Of a stretch of 64,000 nucleotides of DNA, positions 44,186 to 51,767 are shown in pieces. Below the pieces are notes generated by a model. It was not told where the DNA came from, ran no database searches, and worked only from the letters and a program-made list of their open reading frames with translations. Position 1 is the first letter of the stretch, and each line of letters opens with the position of its first letter. Both the position numbers and the translations under genes were made by a program. The DNA is from Tamlana sp038148895 (GTDB taxonomy: Bacteria; Bacteroidota; Bacteroidia; Flavobacteriales; Flavobacteriaceae): the NCBI GenBank assembly GCA_038148895.1, contig JBBVGQ010000003.1; one strand, given 5' to 3'.

Positions 44186-44218
44186 GAGCTCTGCATTCAA
44201 AAAATTAAGAAAGGTAGA

Positions 44219-45169
44219 TTACTTTTTTATGAGACCTAATTCTATTAACCGTTCGTTTAGAAACTCTCCTGCTGTAATATCCTCGTATTGCTTTGGGTTG
44301 TTTTCATCAATGCAGCCTTCTAATACGTTTAGCTTCATGTCGCTAATGGGATGCATAAAAAATGGAATGGAATATCGTGAGGTTCCCCACAACTCTCTCG
44401 GCGGATTGACCACGCGGTGAATAGTAGATTTTAATTTGTTGTTTGTATGCCTAGACAGCATATCACCAACATTAATCATTAATTCGTCAGGTTCTGCAAT
44501 GGCATCAATCCATTCGCCTTTGTGGTTTTGCACTTGAAGACCTCTACCTTGGGCGCCCATAAGCAAGGTGATTAAATTGATATCACCATGCGCTGCAGCC
44601 CGAACAGCCTCTTTTGGTTCTTCTTTAATGGGCGGATAGTGGATTGGGCGTAAAATGGAATTTCCGTTGTGGATATATCCATCAAAATAAGTTTCTTCCA
44701 AACCTAGATGAAGAGCAAGAGCGCGCAAAACATATTTTGCTGTTTTCTCAAGCATTTTATAGGCTTCTTTTCCAACTTTATTAAAATTTGGTAGTTCTTC
44801 AACCATCACATTGTTGGGATATTCGGTCTTTAGCTTGTCGTTATTTTCAACATATTGACCAAAATGCCAAAACTCCTTTAAATCACCTTCTTTTTTGCCT
44901 TTAGCGCTTTCCTTTCCGAAGGACACGTAACCACGCTGACCACCGATTCCCGGAATTTCATATTTCTGTTTGGTTTCAACAGGAAGATTGAAAAAATTCT
45001 TTACTTCACTGTAGAGGTTGCTTACCAATGTATCATCTAAAAAATGTCCCTTTAAAGCCACAAAACCTATTTCTTCATAGGCTTTACCAATGGCGTCAAC
45101 AAAGTTTTGTTTTCGTTTGGGGTCTTCTGATAGAAAGTCGTTTAAATTGACACTGGGAATGGAAGTCAT
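44219..45169 (-). CDS. Isopenicillin-N-synthase-like 2-oxoglutarate/Fe(II) oxygenase
   Basis: A 316-residue non-heme iron oxygenase. The N-terminal DIOX_N region (VNLNDFLSEDPKRKQNFVDA) is followed by the iron site: AAHGDINLITLLMGAQGRGL (HxD) and the distal His in KLKSTIHRVVNPP. RYSIPFFMHP is the RxS motif for the cosubstrate carboxylate. Similar proteins act in varied oxidations; the substrate is unknown. It is the first gene of the minus-strand operon with SUI1, DUF1835, phosphorylase and binding-protein-like genes. Confidence 0.9.
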   Translation of the reverse strand: MTSIPSVNLNDFLSEDPKRKQNFVDAIGKAYEEIGFVALKGHFLDDTLVSNLYSEVKNFFNLPVETKQKYEIPGIGGQRGYVSFGKESAKGKKEGDLKEFWHFGQYVENNDKLKTEYPNNVMVEELPNFNKVGKEAYKMLEKTAKYVLRALALHLGLEETYFDGYIHNGNSILRPIHYPPIKEEPKEAVRAAAHGDINLITLLMGAQGRGLQVQNHKGEWIDAIAEPDELMINVGDMLSRHTNNKLKSTIHRVVNPPRELWGTSRYSIPFFMHPISDMKLNVLEGCIDENNPKQYEDITAGEFLNERLIELGLIKK

Positions 45170-45272
45170 AAAGTTTTATTTTTAGATGTAATAACACAAA
45201 TGTACAAAATCATTGCAGAAATTATGGTAATGCCAGCCCTATAACTTTTACACTCATTTTTGCTTTTTATGG

Positions 45273-45280
45273 TATATTTG
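45273..45280 (+). promoter_or_regulatory. Candidate -7 box for the E1 fusion gene
   Basis: TATATTTG fits TAnnTTTG, 27 nt before the ATG at 45308. No TTG at the canonical distance upstream. Confidence 0.45.
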
Positions 45281-45307
45281 AGAAGCTGAAAATGGTTTTA
45301 CGAACTT

Positions 45308-47284
45308 ATGGAATACATAATAAATAATCTGGACCAAACACTCTTAATTGAATTGTACAAGAACCTTCTGAAACCTAGAATGATAGAGGAGAAGATGTTG
45401 GTTTTATTGCGCCAAGGGAAAATAAGCAAGTGGTTTTCGGGTATTGGGCAAGAAGCTATTTCGGTAGGGATTACCATGGCTTTGGATAAAGAGGAATACA
45501 TTCTGCCAATGCACAGAAATTTGGGTGTTTTCACAACTAGAAAGATTCCGTTGTACCGTTTGTTTTCACAATGGCAAGGAAAGGCTTCGGGATTTACAAA
45601 AGGCAGGGATAGGTCCTTTCATTTCGGTGCGCAACACTATAAAATTGTGGGCATGATTTCGCATTTGGGGCCGCAATTGGGAGTTGCGGATGGCATTGCT
45701 TTGGCTTCAAAACTAAAAGACAAGAATTCCGTTACGGCTGTTTTTACAGGTGAAGGAGGCACAAGCGAAGGTGATTTCCATGAGGCTTTAAATATTGCTT
45801 CGGTATGGCAATTGCCTGTTTTATTCTGCATTGAAAATAATGGTTATGGCCTTTCAACACCAGCAAGCGAACAATATAATTGCAAGGATTTGGCCGACCG
45901 TGGATTGGGCTATGGTATGGAATCGCATATCATTGATGGCAATAATATTCTTGAAGTTTATACTAAAGTCAGTGAAATTGCTAAAAGTGTTCGAGAAAAC
46001 CCTAGACCAGTATTAATTGAATTTAAAACATTCAGAATGCGCGGACATGAGGAGGCGAGTGGCACCAAATATGTTCCAGATGAATTAATGAATGAATGGG
46101 CAAAGAAAGATCCTATTTTAAATTATGAAGTTTTCTTGAAACAAAATGGATTTATAAGTGATGAAGATATTCACGCTTTAAAAGAGTCAATTACCCATGA
46201 AATCGAGGAACATTTAAAGGTTACTTTTGAGGAAGAAGATATCATTCCGAATGAAACAGATGAATTAAATGATTTATTTCAAAACTTTAAATATCAAGAA
46301 GTTAAACATAATACAGAGACTAAAGAAATCCGGTTTATAGATGCTATTTCCGAAAGCCTAAAACAAAGCATGGAGCTTCATAAAGATTTGGTAATTATGG
46401 GGCAAGATATTGCCGAATACGGCGGTGCATTTAAAATTACGGAAGGCTTTCTTGAGCAATTTGGAAAAGACAGAGTTCGGAATACACCCATTTGCGAATC
46501 TGGAATTGTTGAAACCGCCATGGGATTGTCCATTGCCGGGATGAAGAGTGTTGTAGAAATGCAGTTTGCGGATTTTGTGAGCTCTGGTTTTAATCCCATT
46601 GTAAATTACTTGGCCAAGTCGCATTACCGTTGGGGACAAAACGCTGATGTGGTTATTAGAATGCCCTGTGGCGGCGGCGTTGGCGCTGGTCCTTTTCATT
46701 CACAAACCAATGAAGCCTGGTTTACAAAAGCTCCTGGATTGAAGGTGGTTTACCCTGCATTCCCATATGATGCCAAAGGTCTTCTGGCAACAGCTATTAA
46801 TGACCCTAATCCTGTGCTCTTTTTTGAACATAAAGCGTTATACCGAAGCATTCGCCAAGACGTTCCAGAAGATTATTTCACGCTACCATTTGGCAAGGCT
46901 TCAATGATAAAAAAAGGTTCGCAGATTACTGTAATAACTTTTGGAGCAGCGGTTCATTGGGCACTGGAAACTTTGAACAAAAACCCAAATGTTTCAGCAG
47001 ATTTAATCAATTTAAGAACGCTACAGCCTTTGGACACCGAAACGATTTATGCATCTGTAAAGAAAACGGGGAGGGCCATCATTTTACAAGAAGATTCCCT
47101 TTTTGGTGGAATAGCCAGTGATATTTCAGCTTTAATTTTGGAAAATTGTTTTGAATATCTTGATGCACCCGTAAAACGCGTTGCCAGCATGGAAACCCCA
47201 ATACCTTTTGCCCCTCAATTGGAGCAGCAATACCTTCCCAAAAACAGATTTGAAAACACCTTGTTGGAACTATTAGCCTACTAA
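45308..47284 (+). CDS. 2-oxo acid dehydrogenase E1, alpha-beta fusion
   Basis: A 658-residue thiamine-diphosphate enzyme joining the E1 alpha chain (about 1-325) and E1 beta chain (about 338-658). The alpha part has the TPP motif TGEGGTSEGDFHEALNIA ending IENNGYG. The beta part has MGQDIAEYGGAFKITEGF, FADFVSSGFNPIVNYLAK and FFEHKALYR. This fusion is common in Bacteroidetes and probably serves branched-chain 2-oxo acid oxidation. E2 and E3 genes are not in the window, so the substrate is inferred. Confidence 0.92.
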   Translation: MEYIINNLDQTLLIELYKNLLKPRMIEEKMLVLLRQGKISKWFSGIGQEAISVGITMALDKEEYILPMHRNLGVFTTRKIPLYRLFSQWQGKASGFTKGRDRSFHFGAQHYKIVGMISHLGPQLGVADGIALASKLKDKNSVTAVFTGEGGTSEGDFHEALNIASVWQLPVLFCIENNGYGLSTPASEQYNCKDLADRGLGYGMESHIIDGNNILEVYTKVSEIAKSVRENPRPVLIEFKTFRMRGHEEASGTKYVPDELMNEWAKKDPILNYEVFLKQNGFISDEDIHALKESITHEIEEHLKVTFEEEDIIPNETDELNDLFQNFKYQEVKHNTETKEIRFIDAISESLKQSMELHKDLVIMGQDIAEYGGAFKITEGFLEQFGKDRVRNTPICESGIVETAMGLSIAGMKSVVEMQFADFVSSGFNPIVNYLAKSHYRWGQNADVVIRMPCGGGVGAGPFHSQTNEAWFTKAPGLKVVYPAFPYDAKGLLATAINDPNPVLFFEHKALYRSIRQDVPEDYFTLPFGKASMIKKGSQITVITFGAAVHWALETLNKNPNVSADLINLRTLQPLDTETIYASVKKTGRAIILQEDSLFGGIASDISALILENCFEYLDAPVKRVASMETPIPFAPQLEQQYLPKNRFENTLLELLAY

Positions 47285-47301
47285 TTCTTATCTTTAGTGG
47301 A

Positions 47302-47721
47302 ATGGAACGATTTGCTTCAAGGATTTTATGGTTTTCTATGGTTGTTTTGATGTTCAATTGTGTTGATGAACAAAAACGGTTTGAAAACCAATATATCTGG
47401 GATTCCCAAAATGTAACGGCAACGGCCTACAATTCATTGGCTTATCAAACGGATGCCAATCCAAATATAACGGCATTTGGTGATAGTTTAAAACCAGATT
47501 TAAAATGTATTGCTGTTTCAAGGGATTTATACAGAAAAGGCTTAAAACACAATATCCCAGTCAAGATTGAAGGTCTTGAAGGGATATATTTGGTAAAAGA
47601 CAAAATGAGTGATAAGTGGAATAACCGCATAGATATTTATATGGGGCAAGATGTTAAAGCCGCCAAAAATTGGGGCAGAAGGCGGGTCTGTATTGAATAC
47701 GGTATTCCCAAAAAGGACTGA
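47302..47721 (+). CDS. 3D-domain lipoprotein
   Basis: A 139-residue lipoprotein (lipobox VLMFNC, Cys20) carrying a 3D (double-psi beta-barrel) domain: NVTATAYNSLAYQTDANPN, AFGDSLKPDLKCIAVSRDL, and the metal/catalytic-type end DKMSDKWNNRIDIYMGQD with AKNWGRRRVCIEYG. Such domains occur in lytic transglycosylase (MltA/RlpA-like) proteins, so a role at the cell wall is plausible. It starts 17 bp after the E1 fusion and ends two bp from the convergent exbD. Confidence 0.87.
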   Translation: MERFASRILWFSMVVLMFNCVDEQKRFENQYIWDSQNVTATAYNSLAYQTDANPNITAFGDSLKPDLKCIAVSRDLYRKGLKHNIPVKIEGLEGIYLVKDKMSDKWNNRIDIYMGQDVKAAKNWGRRRVCIEYGIPKKD

Positions 47722-47723
47722 CC

Positions 47724-48281
47724 TTATTTTGTTTCCGCTTCTGAAAGAATAAAGGGATAAGCTTTTTTGACTTGATTCATTTCGTCTTCAGATAAATCGT
47801 TGGGCAATTTTTTAAGTATCTTCAGGCTGTACGCCTGACGTAATTCATAAAAAGCTTTTGTCAATTCATTTTGCACCGCCACATATTGCTGATAGGTGGT
47901 TTGCTGGCCATTTTGTAATGAAATAACAGCCAATTTCGGATTGTCTGATGAGTTACTTGCCCGTTCGCCGTTGCAATAAGTACACGAGCCATCACCGTTA
48001 TTGTCCAGAAACTGTTTGGTAATTTCGTTTAACTCTTCAATGGCAATTATTTCATTTTCAACCATAATTTCGTCATTATTGTTGATTTCAATGCGCAAAA
48101 TATTGCGTTCTGGCTTAATGCTATTGCAATCCATTCCCGGAGGGCATTCCTCAGGAAGCATTCTGTTAATGCCTTCATCAGAAGAAATGGTAGCCGTTAC
48201 CAAAAAGAAAATGAGCAATAAAAATGCAATGTCTGCCATAGACCCTGCATTTACTTCGGGTACTAATTTTGAATGTCTCAT
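47724..48281 (-). CDS. ExbD/TolR-family biopolymer transport protein
   Basis: A 185-residue inner-membrane protein with a short cytoplasmic start, one transmembrane helix (MADIAFLLLIFFLVTATI, containing the proton-path Asp17), and a periplasmic domain. ExbD works with ExbB to energise TonB-type transport or gliding/T9SS-like functions. The periplasmic part carries two cysteine pairs, CPPGMDC (Cys46/52) and CTYC (Cys100/103). No exbB is adjacent in this window, so it is an orphan copy. Three small ORFs lie upstream on the same strand and may share its transcript. Confidence 0.87.
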   Translation of the reverse strand: MRHSKLVPEVNAGSMADIAFLLLIFFLVTATISSDEGINRMLPEECPPGMDCNSIKPERNILRIEINNNDEIMVENEIIAIEELNEITKQFLDNNGDGSCTYCNGERASNSSDNPKLAVISLQNGQQTTYQQYVAVQNELTKAFYELRQAYSLKILKKLPNDLSEDEMNQVKKAYPFILSEAETK

Positions 48282-48349
48282 GATTAAAGTTTAAATGTTA
48301 ATAAAAACTTAAATCACAAAAACAATACCATAAGCATAAGATTTCCAGA

Positions 48350-48484
48350 TTAATGCGCGTAGCGTTTTGCACCATTCCAGATGGATTCGTTTGAAGATTT
48401 AAAATCTATAATACGCTTACTAGCCAAAAGATGTTCTTGGGTAATGCTATTAAGATGTCTTGATATTTTGATGATCGATTTCAT
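48350..48484 (-). CDS. Small ORF 3: 44-residue peptide related to the tandem small-ORF family
   Basis: ATG at 48484 (complement), TAA at 48350-48352. It starts MKSIIKISRHLNSITQEHLL and ends SNESIWNGAKRYAH. The end aligns with the two 28-residue neighbours (SHEWNSKRRYR): Ser, then Trp-Asn, two residues, Lys/Arg, Arg, Tyr. It is preceded 21 nt upstream by ATCAATCAAA on the minus strand, a word also found before the other two. Basic, no signal peptide; function unknown. It lies 68 bp upstream of exbD. Confidence 0.5.
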   Translation of the reverse strand: MKSIIKISRHLNSITQEHLLASKRIIDFKSSNESIWNGAKRYAH

Positions 48485-48529
48485 GTGTTGATGTATAAAA
48501 AAGTTTTGATTGATGAAAGATTTGGAATA

Positions 48530-48555
48530 AAGACGCTACTTATCTGTAGCGTCTT
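48530..48555 (-). terminator. Hairpin overlapping the stop codon of small ORF 1
   Basis: Perfect ten-base arms AAGACGCTAC / GTAGCGTCTT around TTATCT (plus strand). On the minus strand it is followed by TTTATTCC, so it may terminate or attenuate transcription or stabilise a small mRNA. Confidence 0.55.
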
Positions 48556-48626
48556 TTGCTGTTCCATTCGTGGCTTTTGGTGCCATTAATAGTGTCCGTT
48601 AATTGATTGGTGTTTAAAGTTCTCAT
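48540..48626 (-). CDS. Small ORF 1: 28-residue peptide, tandem paralogue
   Basis: ATG at 48626 (complement), TAA at 48540-48542. It reads MRTLNTNQLTDTINGTKSHE then WNSKRRYR. It differs from small ORF 2 in three residues (Asp/Gly, Ile/Leu, Lys/Arg). Most other nucleotide changes are silent third-position changes, a pattern expected of a translated gene under selection. A ten-base-pair stem-loop overlaps its stop codon and is followed by a short T run. Upstream sequence CAAAATCAAAAA is A-rich, as is usual at Bacteroidetes start sites. Basic peptide, function unknown. Confidence 0.6.
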   Translation of the reverse strand: MRTLNTNQLTDTINGTKSHEWNSKRRYR

Positions 48627-48694
48627 GTTTTTTTGATTTTGATTTTTAAAAATGATTTGATTGATGAAAGTCTTTGCTACTTATAAGCGAATGC

Positions 48695-48781
48695 TTATCT
48701 GTAACGTCTTTTACTGTTCCATTCGTGGCTTCTAGTGCCGTTCAAAGTTCCTGTTAATTGATTGGTGTTTAAAGTTCTCAT
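48695..48781 (-). CDS. Small ORF 2: 28-residue peptide, tandem paralogue
   Basis: ATG at 48781 (complement), TAA at 48695-48697. It reads MRTLNTNQLTGTLNGTRSHE then WNSKRRYR, nearly identical to small ORF 1. The same A-rich upstream word (CAAAATCAAAAA) precedes the ATG, and ATCAATCAAA lies 39 nt upstream. A hairpin ATAAGC / GCTTAT lies at its 3' end (48683-48698). It would be the first gene of a possible small-ORF2-ORF1-ORF3-exbD transcript. Function unknown. Confidence 0.6.
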   Translation of the reverse strand: MRTLNTNQLTGTLNGTRSHEWNSKRRYR

Positions 48782-49053
48782 AATTTTTGATTTTGACGAT
48801 TAATGATTAACTGTTGTTTTTTGATTGATTACATATGATAGACGACCGAAAATTAATTTTGTTACAGTACTATGCATTACAAAGTAATGATTTAACAAAT
48901 TTTAACAGATTTGAGAGTTTTTATGGATAGGGGAGAATATCTATTTGCTTGGAATATTGGCAGTTATATCAATAAATATTAATAATTTCAAAATAAAATC
49001 GTTTTAGGAATAGTTATTGCTTAAAATCTTCTTAAATATTTGCCTCTACGTGT
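48782..49053. other. Intergenic region upstream of the small-ORF cluster
   Basis: AT-rich and without a credible larger ORF. It contains ATCAATCAAA (minus strand, 48829-48820) before small ORF 2 and a -7-like TAATTTTG at 48854-48861 on the plus strand. No other recognisable element. Confidence 0.4.
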
Positions 49054-49081
49054 TTGTATTGGCAAGAATGAAATATATTTG
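49054..49081 (+). promoter_or_regulatory. Promoter of the 49123 gene (full Bacteroidetes consensus)
   Basis: TTG at 49054-49056, a 17-base spacer, then TATATTTG at 49074-49081. This is the one site in the window where both elements of the TTG-N17-23-TAnnTTTG consensus were found at proper spacing. It lies 41 nt before the ATG. Confidence 0.6.
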
Positions 49082-49122
49082 AAAAAGATTTAAGCCTCAA
49101 CGCTATAAAGTATCCAAGATTA

Positions 49123-49797
49123 ATGAGACCTATTGTTTTACTTCTTTTTATTAGTATTTTGTCATTCTCAGTTCATGCCCAAGTTGATAGCAGACCTAAA
49201 TCTGTTATTATCCCTGCCGTTGAAAATGAAAATGATTCTACCGATGCAAGTCCGTTAACACCTTCACAGCCTATTGAAAATAGTACTTATGGGATGAACA
49301 CTCCAAAGGTTACGCCCAATTTAGAACTGCCAAAAAAACAATTCTCTATGTTTCCTCAGGAAGAATTTGGCAATCCGGGAGAGCTGTACACATCTCAAGT
49401 AAAAAAGAACATAGAAGACCTTAAACTTAGTCCAAAAGAAATTGAGGCCATAAATGGGAGCACAACCGACCAATACTTCGGTGATTTTAAAAGCCAGGCC
49501 AAATTTGTAAAAGTTGTATATCGCGACCATGGCTATGTTGATGGCGACCTTATACAAGTGCGCATTAATGATGATGTGGTAAAACCCAGGGTGTTTTTAA
49601 ACGGCGGTTACAGCGGTTTTAAACTTGATTTACAAAAGGGTTTTAATAAAATAGATTTTGTGGCATTAAACCAAGGCGAATCTGGCCCCAATACGGCGGA
49701 ATTTCAAGTTATTGATGACACTGGACGTGTTATTTCGCATAACCAATGGAACTTGGCAACTGGAGTAAAGGCCACGGTTATTGTTGTAAAGGAGTAA
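49123..49797 (+). CDS. Secreted hypothetical protein
   Basis: A 224-residue exported protein (signal peptide ending SFSVHAQ) that I do not recognise. A Pro/Ser/Asn-rich linker (about 25-70) precedes a beta-rich domain with VKVVYRDHGYVDGDLIQVRI, KPRVFLNGGYSGFKLDLQKG and FQVIDDTGRVISHNQWNLA. It looks like a small carbohydrate- or calcium-type beta-sandwich, but no family is claimed. It has its own consensus promoter and a T9SS-protein gene 33 bp downstream. Confidence 0.75.
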   Translation: MRPIVLLLFISILSFSVHAQVDSRPKSVIIPAVENENDSTDASPLTPSQPIENSTYGMNTPKVTPNLELPKKQFSMFPQEEFGNPGELYTSQVKKNIEDLKLSPKEIEAINGSTTDQYFGDFKSQAKFVKVVYRDHGYVDGDLIQVRINDDVVKPRVFLNGGYSGFKLDLQKGFNKIDFVALNQGESGPNTAEFQVIDDTGRVISHNQWNLATGVKATVIVVKE

Positions 49798-49830
49798 TAT
49801 TTTTACTATTTTTAGTGTAAATATTTATTT

Positions 49831-50550
49831 ATGCTCAAAAACTACCTCTTCATTTTTATTTTTCTTATCTCGTTTTCAGGTTTATCGCAATCGTTTAACA
49901 TTTATAGCGATTTTTGGCGTCTACAAATTTTGAAAATTGATGGACAAGAGTACCGGGTTAATTATCCAGATGAAAAGAAGACAGATGACAATGGGAATTA
50001 TATACTTTTAAAATTTTATGAATCCCCGAATCCAAACTTCGATACTTATATTTGTAATGTAAAAGATGGCTTTTTTACTTTAGATGAAGCAAATAACAAA
50101 CTAACGATTTTATCTACTGGTACAACATTGGAAACATGTAGTAATTTAGGGGATCCTGATTTTGAAGTTTTGTATTTTAGTTTTTTTCAGGATTCCACAG
50201 TTTACGATTATACCCTATCTCCACCAAATTTAGACATACCGGGGTATTTTTTAATCACCGCACCAAATGGTAATACGGCTTACTACGGAACTAATTATCT
50301 TTCGTCGAACAACTTGACTAAACTAGCTTTTTCAATTTACCCAAACCCCGTAAAAGACAAATTATTTGTTTCTTCGGCCAACAATTTAAATAATTACAAT
50401 GTTGAAATATTTGATGTTCTTGGGAAACTTAAAATCTCAGAACAGTTAAAATCAAATTCAATAATCGTTGAGCATTTGCCAAAAGGGGTTTATTTTCTTA
50501 TGATTAGAGATAGATTGGGAAATAGGTCAACCACAAAGTTTGTAAAATAG
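49831..50550 (+). CDS. Secreted protein with T9SS type A sorting domain
   Basis: A 239-residue exported protein (signal peptide LFIFIFLISFSGLSQS). The N-terminal part (about 20-155) is a lipocalin-like or unrecognised beta domain starting FNIYSDFWRLQILKIDGQEY. The C-terminus, about 165-239, is a T9SS sorting domain: FSIYPNPVKDKLFV, NNYNVEIFDVLGKL, LPKGVYFLMIRD. The cargo is therefore predicted to cross the outer membrane and be surface-attached or released. Role unknown. Confidence 0.85.
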   Translation: MLKNYLFIFIFLISFSGLSQSFNIYSDFWRLQILKIDGQEYRVNYPDEKKTDDNGNYILLKFYESPNPNFDTYICNVKDGFFTLDEANNKLTILSTGTTLETCSNLGDPDFEVLYFSFFQDSTVYDYTLSPPNLDIPGYFLITAPNGNTAYYGTNYLSSNNLTKLAFSIYPNPVKDKLFVSSANNLNNYNVEIFDVLGKLKISEQLKSNSIIVEHLPKGVYFLMIRDRLGNRSTTKFVK

Positions 50551-50553
50551 TTT

Positions 50554-51567
50554 TTAAGAAACAATCCCGTCTACCAACTTCAATTCTTCATCTGTAAAAC
50601 TCAAATTGCCTAAAGCTTTTACATTTTCTCTTAACTGGTTGCCAGAACTGGCACCAACCAAAACTGATGCTACTTGTGGTTGTCTTAAAATCCAAGCAAT
50701 GGCCATTTGCGATAGTTTTTGTCCACGTTGTTGCGCTATGCCGTTCAACTTTTGGATTTTTTTAAGATTATTGGCCACGGTTTCCTTTTCCAAATACGTT
50801 AAATTTCTGGCCGCTCTGGATCCTTCAGGAATCCTATCCAAATATTTATCGGTAAGCATACCTTGTGCCAATGGTGAAAAGGCAATGCAGCCCACACCGT
50901 TTTCTCCCAAAGTATTTAATAGTCCGTTTTCCACCCAGCGGTCAAACATCGAATATCGTGCTTGGTGCAAAATAAAAGGCACGTTCAAATCTTTAAGTAT
51001 TTTGGCTGCCTTTTGGGTGTCTTCCGGATTATAGTTTGAAATACCGGCATATAAAGCCTTGCCTTGACGCACGATATCAGCCAAAGCACCCATGGTTTCT
51101 TCCAAAGGTGTTTCAGGGTCAGGACGGTGATGGTAAAAAATATCCACATAATCCAACCCCATACGTTTTAAACTTTGGTCTAAACTTGCTATTAAGTATT
51201 TACGGGAACCGAAATTACCGTAAGGTCCAGGCCACATATCGTAACCTGCTTTGCTGGCAATAAAAAGTTCATCACGATAAGGTTTAAAATCTTTTTTGAA
51301 AATGGTTCCGAAATTTTCCTCAGCCGAACCATATGGAGGACCATAATTGTTGGCTAAATCAAAATGTATGATGCCCAAATCGAAAGCAGTTCTTAAAATA
51401 TCACGTCCGTTTTGAATGGAATCCACAAAACCGAAATTATGCCATAACCCAATGGAAATGGCGGGCAAAAGCACACCACTTTTTCCTGTTCTGTTGTAGA
51501 GCATTGTTTCATATCTATGGGGATTGGCCTGATAATTTTCAACGCCAGACTTATCATTTATTTCCAT
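50554..51567 (-). CDS. Aldo/keto reductase, YghZ/MgrA-like
   Basis: A 337-residue NADPH-dependent reductase closely resembling E. coli YghZ (L-glyceraldehyde-3-phosphate reductase). Motifs are IIHFDLANNYGPPYGSAE (Asp and Tyr), ELFIASKAGYDMWPGPYG (Lys), DIFYHHRPDPETPLEETM (His), and ASVLVGASSGNQL (cofactor site). It carries the N-terminal MLYNRTGKSGVLLPAISIGLWHNFG block typical of this subgroup. Likely role is methylglyoxal or glyceraldehyde phosphate detoxification. It is convergent with the T9SS gene, stops three bp apart. Confidence 0.9.
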   Translation of the reverse strand: MEINDKSGVENYQANPHRYETMLYNRTGKSGVLLPAISIGLWHNFGFVDSIQNGRDILRTAFDLGIIHFDLANNYGPPYGSAEENFGTIFKKDFKPYRDELFIASKAGYDMWPGPYGNFGSRKYLIASLDQSLKRMGLDYVDIFYHHRPDPETPLEETMGALADIVRQGKALYAGISNYNPEDTQKAAKILKDLNVPFILHQARYSMFDRWVENGLLNTLGENGVGCIAFSPLAQGMLTDKYLDRIPEGSRAARNLTYLEKETVANNLKKIQKLNGIAQQRGQKLSQMAIAWILRQPQVASVLVGASSGNQLRENVKALGNLSFTDEELKLVDGIVS

Positions 51568-51742
51568 GGTGCATCAATTTAGTTTCAGCGTAAAAGTAAA
51601 CATAACTTTTAGAGTAGCCATTGGTTATCCCGAAATCTATTTCTGTTGAAATCGAAAAACCTTCAGGCGAATGATTCTTTGTTAACATCCCCTTAATAAT
51701 TTTCTAACGAAACATGGCACATAAACCCATTAAAGATGTTAT

Positions 51743-51759
51743 TTTTGCACGTTGCAAAA
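51743..51759. promoter_or_regulatory. Inverted repeat over the helicase promoter
   Basis: TTTTGCA-CGT-TGCAAAA, perfect seven-base arms, overlaps a -7 box TATTTTTG (51740-51747). It ends eight bases before the helicase ATG, so a bound factor would block both promoter and start. Confidence 0.4.
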
Positions 51760-51767
51760 TTTAATGT

